DNA of 64,000 nt, from contig DF239095.1 of the NCBI GenBank assembly GCA_000507305.1, forward strand, positions 250,800-314,799, in the 5' to 3' direction. The position numbers were made by a program, and so were the translations under genes. A model generated the notes under the pieces. That model had not been told where the DNA came from, made no database searches, and saw only the letters and a list, made by a program, of their open reading frames with translations. Source of the DNA: Breviolum minutum Mf 1.05b.01. Taxonomy: Eukaryota > Sar > Dinophyceae > Suessiales > Symbiodiniaceae. Below are positions 44,757 through 55,640 of the stretch, one piece after another (the stretch's first letter is position 1; the number at the start of each line of letters is the position of its first letter).

Positions 44757-46215
44757 TTGGCATCTTTAGCTGTTACCCCTGTGGAATCAATATTAAGAGC
44801 TGGTGACCATCTTTGGATGCCAACATAGGATCCTAGGAATCTGTTTGGGAAAAGACCACCAACACTTGGAACCATCGCCAAAAGAACTGCTGCTCCACAA
44901 GACTTTGTTGGAAAGCAAGAAAAATGTCGTTGGTTGGAAGGTCGGCTTTTGAGAAGCATCCCTACCGTCAGGGTAACACAGGAGTTTCAACTGGAGAGTA
45001 AAATATAGTGGTTTCCCAAATTTCATGATTAAAACTTCTACAGAACTTCAAAGGTGTCACATTGACAAGCACTGCTCGCCATGGACTTGGAACTGTTTCA
45101 AGAAATCTCATCTGACCACATTTGACCCTGTCCTTCACCTGAACAGGAGCACGCAAGATGTTCAAAGCATCCTGGGTCCACAAGACGGTCACGCAAACAC
45201 GAATCAGTGGAAAACGACACTTTTATGTATTTAGCTTGCATACACATACATATACATATATACATATGTACAGTTCTTCACAATACCAGTAAACATATAC
45301 ATACACATACACATACACATATACATATACAGATACATATACAGTTCTTCGAACTATCGCCAAAAGTTGTACATACGAGACATGAAATATCAATTCCCAA
45401 TTTTTTACATGTCGCAAAAACCCAACACCATGGAATCGCAGCTTCTAGTGGTACTCCCATCTTTTGCCTCACTTTACAAATTTCCACCCCTCCACCTGGT
45501 CGGAGATGTAGGGTTCTAAGTTGCCATCCTCAAAAACATGGCTGAAACAACGATCATCCTCATCCACCAACCCAAAGGGAAGGGAAAATTCCGTGTCTGG
45601 CCTTATGGCATGTTACACACACGGGAAATTGTACGAGATAGCAACTCCAAACAAGTTTAGTTTTACCAAGTTGAGAGGATGGTTGAAGATGAGTATTCTC
45701 ATAACAAAATACTTCCAAAGTTTTCTTGTTGGTGGTTTCAACCCATTTGAAAAATATTAGTCCGAATGGGAATCTTCCCCAAGTAAGGGTGAAAATGAAT
45801 AAATATTTGAAACCACCATCCAGTTTTGTATTTTCTGTTATGTTAAAACATTTGAAACATTCCGAAAAGGCAGGGCTGCAAACCTCGCAAAACATGCATA
45901 GATAATTTCTTCCTGTTTTCAGGTGGAGCACACGTTGAGTCAAGGGTGATATACAGTATATCCCTAGCTAAAGAAGCGAATTTGAAAGGTTCCTCATTTG
46001 GAAAGAGCTTCATTTTCACCCGGGTGTCTTCATGGCTGGGAAAAATGCCCACATCTTCCCACAGGTGCCCTGCTGTGACACTGTGACAATGATAGCTCAA
46101 ATTTCTTCAAGTGTGGCTGCAAATCATCTCGCATTTGAGTGAATAATAGACCTTGACAAACTCCATTCATCGCTCTCTTCCAATCCACCGTATGATTCAT
46201 TGCTGGGGAGTGCAA
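44757..46215 (-). CDS. Set of exon-like segments, gene unrecognised, possibly decayed
   Basis: Minus-strand segments in order are: about 46090-46215 (NHTVDWKRAMNGVCQGLLFT), 45920-46075 in another frame (GHLWEDVGIFPSHEDTRVKM), about 45490-45570 (DEDDRCFSHVFEDGNLEPYI), about 45125-45192 (VLWTQDALNILRAPVQ, followed by GTGAAG), 45030-45120 (VPSPWRAVLVNVTPLK) and 44757-44920 (VLLAMVPSVGGLFPNRFLGS). Each reads like protein, but frames shift between neighbours; some shifts can be explained by introns of about 45-50 nt and others may be lesions. No known domain is identified. An F1 element (45725-45823) and a TACACA repeat lie within. Confidence 0.33.
45236..45345. repeat. TACACA / TACATA microsatellite
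   Basis: Two blocks of degenerate six-base units (TACACA, TATACA) separated by ATGTACAGTTCTTCACAATA. The word ACAGTTCTTC appears after each block (45268 and 45341), so the array itself is partly duplicated. Confidence 0.75.
45725..45823. repeat. F1 inverted-repeat element, copy 6
   Basis: The body (about 45729-45819) has ends TTGGTGGTTTC and GAAACCACCAT. The flanks CTTG and CCAG have each drifted one base from CTAG. The core keeps CATTTGAAAAATATTAGTC. Confidence 0.72.
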
Positions 46216-46840
46216 CCATCCTTCCCTGCTATTTGGATAATCCTTTGACCTCCGGTTATACGGTCCAATAATCCCCAGTGATGATGGTAACTTCCCTTTC
46301 CATATTTTATTTCAAGTTGTGAATAACTATAACAACCATCTCCCCAGTTCAGGATTTACAGTACCAAAATCACAGAAAATGACCATCTGACCACCCCCAT
46401 AATTATACGACATGGCCAAGAAAACCCTGCACAAGAATCAACAGACCCGCTTGACCTTGAAGAGCTTTGCACCACCACCATTCTTCAGTTCCACCTGTCT
46501 GCAAGCAACCCGTCAATGGAAACTGTTTGACCTCCTTGCCAAAGAGATCAGACGAGAAGATCTTAGAACAGGACTTTTCAGACTACTTGAAAAATTCATT
46601 GCAAGTACCAAACACATTCTCCCAAAAAGTCACTAAAGTTTCAGAAGCATCATTGAGCGAACACAAAACAAGAACCCCTCTCTCTGCGGTGTTTCCTGAT
46701 ATCCGCCATCCCATTTTTTGGGGAAGGATCCCTAGTATATCACTTCAATCACAACCCACAGTTCCACTGTAGTTCGAAGGTGCTTCATTGCACCACGGCC
46801 TTCCATCGTCCCTTCTCTTCCTCTCGAAAGGTTAAGACAC

Positions 46841-46925
46841 CTTCGAGGCCATTAAGCTCTGGTCGAGCCTGGCTTTCCACACACGGACGGGGGGCTCGTG
46901 GTGGACGATCGAAACGGACAAGTTC
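46841..46925 (-). CDS. Possible 85-nt exon, arginine/proline-rich
   Basis: It lies between a TTACTGTAG acceptor and a GTGTCT donor. In one frame it reads ELVRFDRPPRAPRPCVESQA; a second frame is also open. The plus strand between 46412 and 46636 has a frame starting MAKKTLHKNQQ, which I regard as less likely because nothing else in the window is on the plus strand. Confidence 0.33.
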
Positions 46926-47475
46926 CTACAGTAAAATGCCAGGAAGTGATGAAAATTATCTTGCTTGGAGGATATCTGATATCACAGCAAAACTCTGGAC
47001 TCAAAAAAAAAGATGTTTCCAAGGTGTGCAAAACCGCTGCTGGGAATGCAGTTCACTGGCAGAAGAGTTTTGCAGAATCATGAAGTAAGTATGGCAGTTT
47101 CCACCAGATTTCCCGAAATGGGTGTCCTAAGGATAGTCACATTGAGAATAGATACCTTCGGAATCTTTGAAATCACATCATTTGCGGAGACTTACATACT
47201 GTTTTTCAAATAAATCCTGCACCGCTTGATTTGTAAACACTACAAAAACAATTCCAAGATTTAAGCATCCCAAATAATCACCCCGACGAAGAGGAACACT
47301 TTGGGGATGGTCATCGGATCACCCGAACCAAAATCAGGAGAAAAAGAAGTAGGGAAGCTCCAATCGGATTGGCAAAGCCCTGTCATTTTTGAAAAGCATC
47401 GTACTTTGTGCATCTGAGTTATCCTAGGTAATCGTGCAGGTGCGAAGGCCTGTCTGTTTTGCAACAGCATCTTAC

Positions 47476-47576
47476 GACATCTTTCCCATCGCCAAATCCG
47501 AAATCCGGATTTAGCGCCTGCAAGCCCTTCACTCGTACGGTCATGCCAATCTGCAGCTCCTCCAATTTCACCAAAT
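47476..47576 (-). CDS. Exon with a possible MIB/HERC2-like beta-barrel motif
   Basis: The acceptor is a long T-run ending TTTGAG, and the donor is GTAAGA. The 101-nt exon reads VKLEELQIGMTVRVKGLQAL followed by NPDFGFGDGKDV. The layout hydrophobic-G-hydrophobic-R-V-K then a (W/F)G(W/F)G-type turn resembles Mib-HERC2 or SH3-like repeats found in dinoflagellate E3-ligase-like proteins. Downstream, about 47290-47345, SPDFGSGDPMTI looks like a second such turn. The family call is tentative. Confidence 0.42.
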
Positions 47577-48294
47577 CTCAAAAAAAAAAACAGGCGAATA
47601 AATGCTTTGGAAGAAAAAAACATGCTTCTTTGAAGTTTGTTTAGAATATCCAGCGATTCAAATGATTTCCCTTGCAGTACATTTCAAAACTCAATCGAAC
47701 TAAAGATGATTTAGGTGAACATCATTGTTCACCTCTTTGAAAATCAACTCATCATATCTATACTGTATAAAAAAGAGTGTAAAGGACAATATCGCACATC
47801 TTTTTGAAGCGAGTTTTGTATAAGAATAGCTGCAACGATCATCATCCAACAAGAACCCGAACTGGCACACCTTTGCTACCGGAGGCGTTGAGCCCATCGC
47901 CTGGTTTCCGCAACTCTCTTTTTTTCGGCCACAAAAAAAAGTCATGGCATTCAAAACCAGGGGAAAAATCACTTCCAAATGTTGGAGGCGGACTAATCGC
48001 AAGGGGTTTGAAGGGGGGGGAAGTACCCCCTACACCAATCAGAATTCAAGATTATCCATTCCTGGACGGAAAACTTATAGATTTGCTTGGTTTGGTTGGT
48101 TGGCCACCATGATTTTCGAAAACAAAATTGACCACCAAGACTTCTTGCGGCCCAGGATATCCAATTTGGACCAAACTTTGTAACTCAAAGATTGTAGGGA
48201 ATCTTGTATCATCGCAGCAGAAAAGGTCTCAGTCGCTTTGTTTCGCCGGCTGGACTTCCAGAAAATGTTTATTCTAAAACCAAGAAAGAGCCAC

Positions 48295-48454
48295 TTTGAA
48301 TGGTGACAATGTCGAAACTGAGATTTTTGAGATGTGCTTCTCCGCTTGTTGTGGACAAGCAAAAACCCGAACATTCAACAATTCTTTGGTCAGAAGAGAT
48401 GCCCATCTCGATGCAAAAACATATCGAGCTGGAGGACTCGAGTGATGCTCATCT
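48295..48454 (-). CDS. 160-nt exon, gene unrecognised
   Basis: It lies between GTTTTTCAG and a GTGGCT donor. The frame reads ARYVFASRWASLLTKELLNV and later FACPQQAEKHISKISVSTLS, with one leading base and 53 codons. It lies upstream of the 47.5-kb exon, but its end phase does not match, so an intermediate exon would be needed if they are one gene. Confidence 0.42.
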
Positions 48455-48720
48455 CTGAAAAACAAGCCACAACTTGACTTTAACCTCCAAGATTTTCATT
48501 GACAAGCCGGCATCCGAAATTTGTTGTAAAGAATCTGGTACTTCTTAGGGTGTAGTCCAAACCTACTAACTTTTCCCCTGGGATGAGTTGATATACATCA
48601 GTGATAAAATTCGAGGAGAATCATTCCAAAACGAAAACTTCTCGTCAAAGAATCATTCCTTGACTAATTATGTACATGTATTTACACATGTAACTTTATA
48701 TCATGTGTATTATCTGATAT

Positions 48721-48829
48721 ATATGGGTGTTTCCAAAAATAGGGGTACCCCAAAATGGATGGTTTATAATGGAAGACCCTATTAAAATGGATGATTTGGG
48801 GGTACCACTATTTTCGGAGACATTCATAT
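48721..48829. repeat. F3 inverted-repeat element, copy 3
   Basis: The body 48725-48825 is flanked by ATAT on both sides. The ends are GGGTGTTTCCAAAAATAGGG then GTACCCC and GGGGGTACCACTATTTTCGG then AGACATTC. This is the last element of any of the seven families in the window. Confidence 0.8.
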
Positions 48830-48839
48830 AGATGCATAT

Positions 48840-50075
48840 AACTTTTTGGGGGGGGATTTGTTTAAAGTTTAATATCTACCCAAATTCTTTATCAGTCGAA
48901 ACCTTCCAGTCTTTTGGGGCATTCAGTCCACCTTTGAAACACCCGTTCTACGTCTCACCTCAGGTTTGACCTCTTGAAAGACATCGGACCTCACATCTGA
49001 TCCGTCTGACCTCGGTGTTAAAAAGGTCACATTCGGGAAGGAGGGGAAGGGTCTACCCTCGCCTTTTCAGGGTTATGAAAAAATCCTGAGACCTTCAAAA
49101 GGTGGAGTGGTGAAAGATTGTTCCACCAGGAAAGCCATGAAAAATATTCCCAGAAAAACGGGAAAGCCGTTCAAATCATGGGCTCAAAAATGTTCAAATC
49201 GTAGTGGTGGATTTGGGTTAGTTCTCAGGAGGGGCTGAGGGGCTGAGATGTACTAGACGTTGTTAAGAAGGGTCACCTTCAAAGCAGTGGTGAATCACCA
49301 TGGCTATACTAACTAATGATAACTGAGTAGGATGATGGAGATGAACATCCCAATTTGCTGAAAAGGTACTCCGAATTTGACACGTCCAATTTAAGAGCAA
49401 ACAAAAAAGACTGAAACCAAGCAGTACTACGAGTTCTTGGCAAAGGGGTTCTCAAACTTCAACTTTGATATAAACCCTGCCCTGTTCACTGTGGTCACCA
49501 TCTTTTAAGGACTCGTCCTGTTGGGACTATGCAGCTGCTACTTCCCTACTTCCTGTAGAACAACACATCTGTCTGAAGGGGATTAGGTTTCGAGACTGCA
49601 AGTCGTCCAACCATCATGTTGCAAGGGCCATCGTGGTTTCAAGGAGGGTAAAACAAGAGAATCCTCGTGAAGCGCACAACTGTTGGCCACGACATTTCTT
49701 GGACCCTTGTGACTTGACAAGCTTTGCAATACAAGCATGGAAATTTGACATTTCCTTGGTCTTGACATGCACGCTTCACGCCACTTGTGAACCTACAAAT
49801 GGTTACACTAGCGATTCGCTACGGGTGAAACTCCAAACATACTCTCCGAAAAAACATGTTTTGCAAATATTGCCTCAATGCAAAAAGATATGTTTGTTAG
49901 CGGCATAAAAATTTATCAAGTAATATGTATATGTATCATGTGTATATAATGGCGCTGTGGCACAACTTAAAAAAATCAATATAATTCCACACTTCTCTGC
50001 AACAAGACCGGTTGAAATCAGCGCACTCGATCCCCCAAGTGTTTGCCCATTTGGAGGGAGTCAGTCTGCAAATCA
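48840..50075. other. Spacer at the change of genome organisation
   Basis: No element of families F1-F7 is seen from here to the end of the window. At 49583-49900 frames on both strands look partly coding (plus: SFAIQAWKFDISLVLTC; minus: HKGPRNVVANSCALHED), without borders that decide between them. Confidence 0.35.
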
Positions 50076-50079
50076 CCTC

Positions 50080-50721
50080 AGCTTCGTACTTGGACGCATG
50101 CGCTTCTTTTGCCTTCTTCTGAAAATCGGCAAATGCCTCCGGAAAAACACAAATAAAAAGATCAACATAAAAAATACGAAAAATGTCGGTAGAAAGTCTG
50201 TCTCCGGGAATTTTTTTTTCACCGTGCATTCCTTCCGGTGCACCTTGAAGGACGGCATTGCGTGCTGGTCCTGCAGGACCTTTGGGAAAGTCGTGGAAGA
50301 TTCGAGAAAGTCCCTGAAAAACGCTCACTGATAAGACAACATTAGGCATTTGTTTAAAATAAGAAGAAACGATAAGAATCCAAACCTATATTTTGTGTTG
50401 ATGTTCATGTTGACCTTGGATTGGCTTGCCACATCCATGAACAACTGCTTGGAATGATCCAGAAACAGCAGGTTTGTGGACCCAAAATCGTCAATCCAAC
50501 ATTCAACACGTGCAAATTTCAGCACAATGCTCAGTAAAAAACTCATACGTACTGAACCACTTCACAAAATCTCTAAGTACCTCTGTGCAATACTGGTCGG
50601 GAACAACAAAATTCAGTTTGAAATTGTTTTTTCGAACTCCATCATCCAAATTGTTCCCTCTTAACAACAACCGACTCATCAAAATCAGTCTCGAAGGCAT
50701 GCCGCAAAACATGCTGTTCAA
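50080..50721 (-). CDS. Exon group of an unrecognised gene
   Basis: The segment 50550-50721 reads GMPSRLILMSRLLLRGNNLD and FVVPDQYCTEVLRDFVKWF. It is followed in another frame by 50380-50520 with ECWIDDFGSTNLLFLDHSKQ, so an intron or frameshift lies near 50520-50550. Exon 50244-50313 (70 nt, TTTTTCAG acceptor, GTGCAC donor) reads GLSRIFHDFPKGPAGPARNA. A last piece at 50080-50140 reads AFADFQKKAKEAHASKYEAE. The content looks like a soluble protein; no family is recognised. Confidence 0.4.
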
Positions 50722-51007
50722 ATCCCCACAACAGTTTTCAGGATAGTTGTATTGTATGAGCTAGACAAGGACGCCCCCCAGCGAAAGACCCGCCCAACTC
50801 ACAAGAATTATGCAAAAATTCACACATGGGTTCAGCATAGTCGCCTACTGTCGCCTACATCATATATTTTCAAGCAGTCTGTGAATACTACCCTCAAAAC
50901 CTCAAAACCAAAACAGGCTCAAGACCTACCACACCCCAATACATCAAAACTCCCCCAGTCAGACACACTTATTTTTTTCATAGTGCAATATTATGAAAAA
51001 TATATGA

Positions 51008-51461
51008 TTAACTTTTCAACCATACAGTTTTCCATATTTGTTTCAATTTTTTCATCTTAAAATACCCATCCTTTTCTTCATCCGTCGTTTCATTTACCTT
51101 TTCTTCTTCATCGTTTTTAACCGTTTCGTAATGCTTATGCTTCTCTGTTCGTAAATGCTTGGACCACCTACATTTTTTCACTTTACACTGGCAGTAATCG
51201 CAAAACACTTCAACTTGCTTATAATCTTTGTTGTATTTTTTCACTTATTCCATCACGGTTAGTTTGGTAATATTCTTGCCTGCATGCTTTGTTGTGTTCT
51301 TTATTTTTTTTGGCGGTTCAGTTTCCTTTGTTCGTTCTTCTTGTCGCGGTTTTGTAATCATATTCCTTGAAATATTCACGACACTTACTACAATACTTGT
51401 GTTCATCAGCTTCTTTTCCAATTTTATATTTGCAACATTTTTGTTTATCAATAACTTCCAT
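51008..51461 (-). pseudogene. Decayed ORF with a Cys/His finger, in an AT-rich island
   Basis: The ATG at 51461 opens a lysine-rich frame with CCKYKIGKEADEHKYCSKCR, stopped by TGA at 51318. The same frame continues after the stop (NKEHNKACRQEYYQTNRDGI), then is lost; from about 51240 another frame carries CDYCQCKVKKCRWSKHLRTE followed by KH, a C-x2-C and H-x5-H finger. It therefore has one premature stop and at least one frameshift. Lysine-rich proteins with a small C/H finger ending TEKH are common in large DNA viruses and polinton-like elements of protists; that origin is inference. Composition is far more AT-rich than the flanks. Confidence 0.45.
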
Positions 51462-51644
51462 ATATATATATATATGTTTATTTATTTAAGCGTGTCATTC
51501 CCTTAAGTATATACCAAGCCTCACTATGTAATAAAACCCCAGAACCTAAACAGAAAAGCAAAAAATATTACCTTTAAACTAATAAGTATTGTATAAGGTA
51601 ATGTATGTAGCAAAATAGGTGATGTAGTATGTAGTAAGCGTACT

Positions 51645-51779
51645 ATGTCATCAACTTAGATGACGCTAAAAAGCTTTCATATCTGCAGAAGTCATCATCC
51701 CTTGGGTCAGTAGATTCATAAAGGCAATTAGTGTAGTATTCTGCTCCCTTTACTCTTATACCGTCTGTTTGGTTGTTTC
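51645..51779 (-). pseudogene. Short coding remnant in the AT-rich island
   Basis: An open minus-strand stretch without its own ATG reads TDGIRVKGAEYYTNCLYEST and DDDFCRYESFLASSK before a stop at 51645. It is rich in tyrosine and acidic residues and reads like real protein. It is bounded upstream by a stop. The family is unknown. Confidence 0.4.
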
Positions 51780-52105
51780 ATGATTTCATTGCTAAATTCT
51801 CCTAATGTTAATTAACCCTTGCCGTGTTTCTTGGCGTAATCTTTGTATCTCTGATACATCTGAAGTTGATTTGCACGATGACTGGGCGATGCCACATGTC
51901 ACATAATTGTTGAATAAAACTCATCTACCAAAAAATTGTTTTATTAAAGGTGTTATCAAAAGTAAATTTGCCAGAACTCCTGTTCCTTTTTTATATATAT
52001 ATATATATATATTTATGTAAAGCTAATATGTTATTCATATATTCCCAAAAAAATGAAGTTTATTAGATAGATACTGTTTTTCGTAGTAAAATATTATCTA
52101 TTCAA

Positions 52106-52193
52106 AATCATACTCCTATTTTACCAAAATCATACTCCGACTTTACCAAAATCAAACTCCGACTTTACCAAAATCGTACTCCGACTTTGCTTA
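52106..52193. repeat. Four 22-bp tandem units
   Basis: The unit ATCATACTCCGACTTTACCA plus AA is repeated four times with small changes. It overlaps the 3' end of the ORF at 52130-52417; because 22 is not a multiple of three, the repeat shifts frame each unit. Confidence 0.88.
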
Positions 52194-52417
52194 AAAACTC
52201 TAATAATTTCATTTNTCCTTTCAGAATCATTTTTAAGCCAAGCAAAAAACATTACATCATTCAAATTGTTTATTGTATGTCTTCTTCTCGTCTTCTTCAT
52301 TTCTTTTTGCTTCTCAAGATGTTCCTCCTCTCTATTTTCAATTTCCATTTCTAATCTGAAAAATTCATCCAAGTCCTTCTGGTTCCAGCTATGAATATAT
52401 TCAAACATGCCATCCAC
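52130..52417 (-). pseudogene. AT-rich ORF, charged protein of unknown family, with one N
   Basis: About 95 residues, highly charged, including SWNQKDLDEFFRLEMEIENR and KEMKKTRRRHTINNLNDVMF, then FAWLKNDSER at the ambiguous codon caused by the N at 52214. The frame continues on both sides of the N, so the join is probably right. The annotated start is GTG; no ATG-led longer frame is seen. Origin in a foreign element together with the ORFs at 51.0-51.8 kb is suggested by composition only. Confidence 0.4.
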
Positions 52418-52419
52418 AC

Positions 52420-53250
52420 AAACATATATTAAAATATAATGTTAATAGTCCCTTAGTCATTTTTCAGTCATCTCAAAAGTACCATATGCTAAACTATCTA
52501 CTGAATTTGTCGAATACCTTTCATTCTCATAACTGTTTAAACTTATTTTTGTAATATTAATACTATATACTTCATGGCTTTTACACCTAATACTATTGAA
52601 TGACCTTTGAATAACTTTATTAGTTTCTCATTTTCTCATACTTAATTGTAATCATCATATTCTATGTTTCTTTTTACTATGTTCTTTGCTGTGTTTTTAC
52701 ACTTCTAGAATGTGAAAATATACAAGTCTCTTTACGTTCGTATATTGGAATTTCTCAAACCCCAAAACAACAAACGACAAACGACCGACACACAAAACAA
52801 ATCCACAAGCAAATCACTGATCTCAGAATCCCTTCAAGTTTCGGAAGCTCCTTTTACCACACACCAAACCGAGAAATGTCAGTTGTCTTTGATATGTTCT
52901 CTTTACATGTTGACACCTCTGCTCCTTGAACAGAAAGTCAAATCGGTCGACCAAAAGCTGTCTCTTCAGCGGTCAAATGAATTCAAATCTAAACACCATC
53001 CAAAAACATCACTTCTCACACCAAATTCAAATGTTGCTACAAGCACTAAAAGCAAACCAACCATGTTGTCATCACTGTGCCATCCAAATTGTTGAAACAA
53101 GGCGAAAACGCATCAAATCCAGATGTCACCAATCCAAATAAAAGCACCACAAATACAAAGCCATAAATACATTGTTGTAACATCCCAAAGGCAATACTAA
53201 ACCATGCAGACACCGATTCAGGGATATCAGTCTGATCAAATTGGCATCAT
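52420..53250. other. AT-rich flank, no supported gene
   Basis: A plus-strand frame at 52712-53095 is serine/lysine/threonine-rich with no domain. It is the only long plus-strand frame in this part, and I treat it as unproven. Confidence 0.35.
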
Positions 53251-53256
53251 CCAGGT

Positions 53257-53604
53257 TCATATCCTTCCATACCCCCTTTTGATGTCAATCCGGTCAGACA
53301 AAATACCCAAGGTCCATTGCAAACAGCCGATCAAAGACTCCCACCTATCAGAAACCTGCAGCATCTTACGGCCATAGCAAAACCCAAGGCGGCAGGAAAT
53401 CTCATTGTCATACCGGCCACTTGCAACCACCTGTCTGATGATCCACATCAGTCAAAAACCTGATCCATACCAGACCAAAAACCATTTCATATCGCCATAG
53501 TTCCCAGCAAATGCCCATTGTAGCCATCCAATCCATATGCAACCACACAGAAATGCCACAAAGAAACCAAGTGCTGAGATCTTCCATCCATAGGCCATCA
53601 CCTT
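53257..53604 (-). other. Possible continuation of the Gag-like ORF
   Basis: In one minus-strand frame the sequence reads ISALGFFVAFLCGCIWIGWL, a strongly hydrophobic stretch, followed by charged sequence with GFCYGRKMLQVSDRW. A stop separates the frames. It may be the degraded downstream part of the retroelement. Confidence 0.3.
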
Positions 53605-54679
53605 TCACTGAGCCATCCTGTGACCTGAGTACGTTCGGACATACGAGATCGATTCGGTACGTCGTTCATCACGTTCAAAGCCGCATCTCAGTAGATAAGC
53701 TGCCATGTCAGGTGCTTGCGTCTTTGGGGTCTTACTGATGGCATGACTATATCGATGAACCAACCACGAAGCCCACTGGATCACCTCACGATTTCCCATT
53801 CTGATCATCTCCAGGATCTCACCAAAAGTCTTCCCTTTGTACTTCTCCATCTGGATAACTGTTGTCGACCAGTGTTGTAAGTCCTGGATCCCCGTGGGAA
53901 TTGGTATCTCACCATTGATTGGGTTGGCTACGTGCCAGAGTTCCCGGACGGGACCCATGGGAACCCGTCGTTCTCATCGTCGATGAGGACAACTCGTGTA
54001 GGCCTGGCTGTTGCAGTTGGTCCATTTGATACCATTGCCACACTTGGTGCTTGAACTTGTCCCTCTTGTCCATTCCCATTGTCAAGTGGAATCGATGGAT
54101 AGAGCCTTTTTGCTTCTTCCAGTGTGATCCCAGGGTTGGCACGATCCAGAGCATTGGCCATTCGCATCACTGACTCAGGAACTCCGGCCGATGAGGCAAG
54201 GGCACGGACTTCCGGACATTGGTTCGGCGGTTTGGGGCATTGGGAGCACTCAAATTTCCTTCCTGCATCTGCCATGCCCTCATAGTTCTGTTCATAGGTG
54301 TAGGAGGCACTGTAGCTGAAGCATCAATTCTGGCTGTTCCAGCCTCTCCCACACCATCATCCACAGCATCGAAGAGTCTCTTGGAGGCATCCGTCATAGC
54401 CGCTGGCGCAACACCTTCACTTGTCACCAGTGTGTATCCAAAGTCTTCTGCTGTAGAGGATCCATCACGAGTGCCAATTCCAGATTGCTTAGCTTTGGCC
54501 TTGGGACGAATCACAGTTTGCTGGGCATTCTCAATCTCACTGCCAACCTGCTGTGCCAATCCATTCTCAAGACCCATTGCAACCAAGGCCTCGCCAACCA
54601 TACCACTTTGCTGTGCCTGACCCAAAAGCTCTTGCAGCTTCGTCCACTCATCATGGCTCATACCGGACTGCTGTGCCAT
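53605..54679 (-). pseudogene. Retroelement Gag-like ORF, two frameshifts
   Basis: The ATG at 54679 opens MAQQSGMSHDEWTKLQELLG and continues with a glutamine/alanine-rich segment. The best reading then moves to a second frame (about 53940-54265) with ITLEEAKRLYPSIPLDNG and VVLIDDENDG, and to a third (53605-53958) with GIQDLQHWSTTVIQMEKYKG then KTFGEILEMI and ASWLVHRYS. The order LEEAKRxYP - VIDDE - IPxGIxxxxxWxxT - YxGKxFxEI is what I recall from Gag-like proteins of dinoflagellate retrotransposons; no protease or reverse transcriptase is seen nearby. Two changes of frame in 1 kb suggest a dead copy, although programmed shifting cannot be excluded. Confidence 0.52.
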
Positions 54680-54722
54680 GGCTGGATAAGTCACTCTTTG
54701 GCGATCTAAGGTTAAAAGAAAA

Positions 54723-54751
54723 CACAACACACACACACACACACACACACC
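54723..54751. repeat. (AC)n microsatellite
   Basis: A short run of AC dinucleotides 44 bp upstream of the Gag-like start codon. Confidence 0.9.
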
Positions 54752-55417
54752 TAGAGGAGCAAACCGATCCCTTTCAGGATAACTGCAACCTAGATGAAAT
54801 GCGTTATGGAAATGCTTGTGAACGTCAATTTGCTTTACATTCTGCTGTTCGATTGCTTAAGCACGGTTAAGTTCAGGACCATTAAGCGACCGACCTTTTG
54901 ACATGCACTCAAAAACAGTTTTGGTTTTGTGTTTATGGTCTAAACTGACCAAAAAAACTTCCTCAGGTTTGTTCAACTCAGTCTTCAAAATGAATTCACT
55001 CTTCGGAAACGGTCAACTTCAACGATCCTATGAAAACCACGGCTCTTATAGAGAAATGTGTTGCTAAGGTCTTGACTAAGCTCCAAACTGAAGGCTTGTT
55101 CCTTCTATCCGGGGGTTTAGTTTGCAACTGGGGGTTCTGCTTTTTATAGCCATAAAACCCATAATCTATGGGCTGTTGACGATTATAAAAGTTTATTCCA
55201 ACACAAAAGGTGAGTGGCATTTAGAGTTGACGTTGGAGTGGGACTGATTCTTTTAGGGTTGTGGACAAAAAGTTTTTTCAGTTTGGCTGATTGCAGCCTG
55301 GGTCTGAGGTTTCTGCAAACTTGCTAAAACTCGTGCCTTGGGCCTCAGGCCCTTGAGGCCAACAGCGTCAACAGATCTTGAATTTGAAACACAATAATAA
55401 GGGCTGCGCTGCTCTAA

Positions 55418-55511
55418 CCCACTAGGCGGGCAACATAGTATGCACTTTGACTATTGGCTTTATACCCACTAGGCGGGCAACATAGTATGCACTTTGACTA
55501 TTGGCTTTATA
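55418..55511. repeat. 47-bp tandem duplication
   Basis: The unit starting CCCACTAGGCGGGCAACATA is present twice head to tail with no differences that I can see, indicating a recent duplication or an assembly effect. Confidence 0.92.
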
Positions 55512-55640
55512 CTTATTATACAGAAATCTTGCTGCGCAGATTTATGAAAGTAACATCATGTTTTATTGAAATTGTAAAGTAAAGTGAGCATTACCAACAT
55601 GTTTTTTACATCATGGCTTTAAAATGAGTTGTGTGGGTAT

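Noticed and set aside
54719-54748. MCVCVCV extension of the Gag-like ORF
   Set aside because: This is the translated (AC)n repeat; the ATG at 54679 is a better start.
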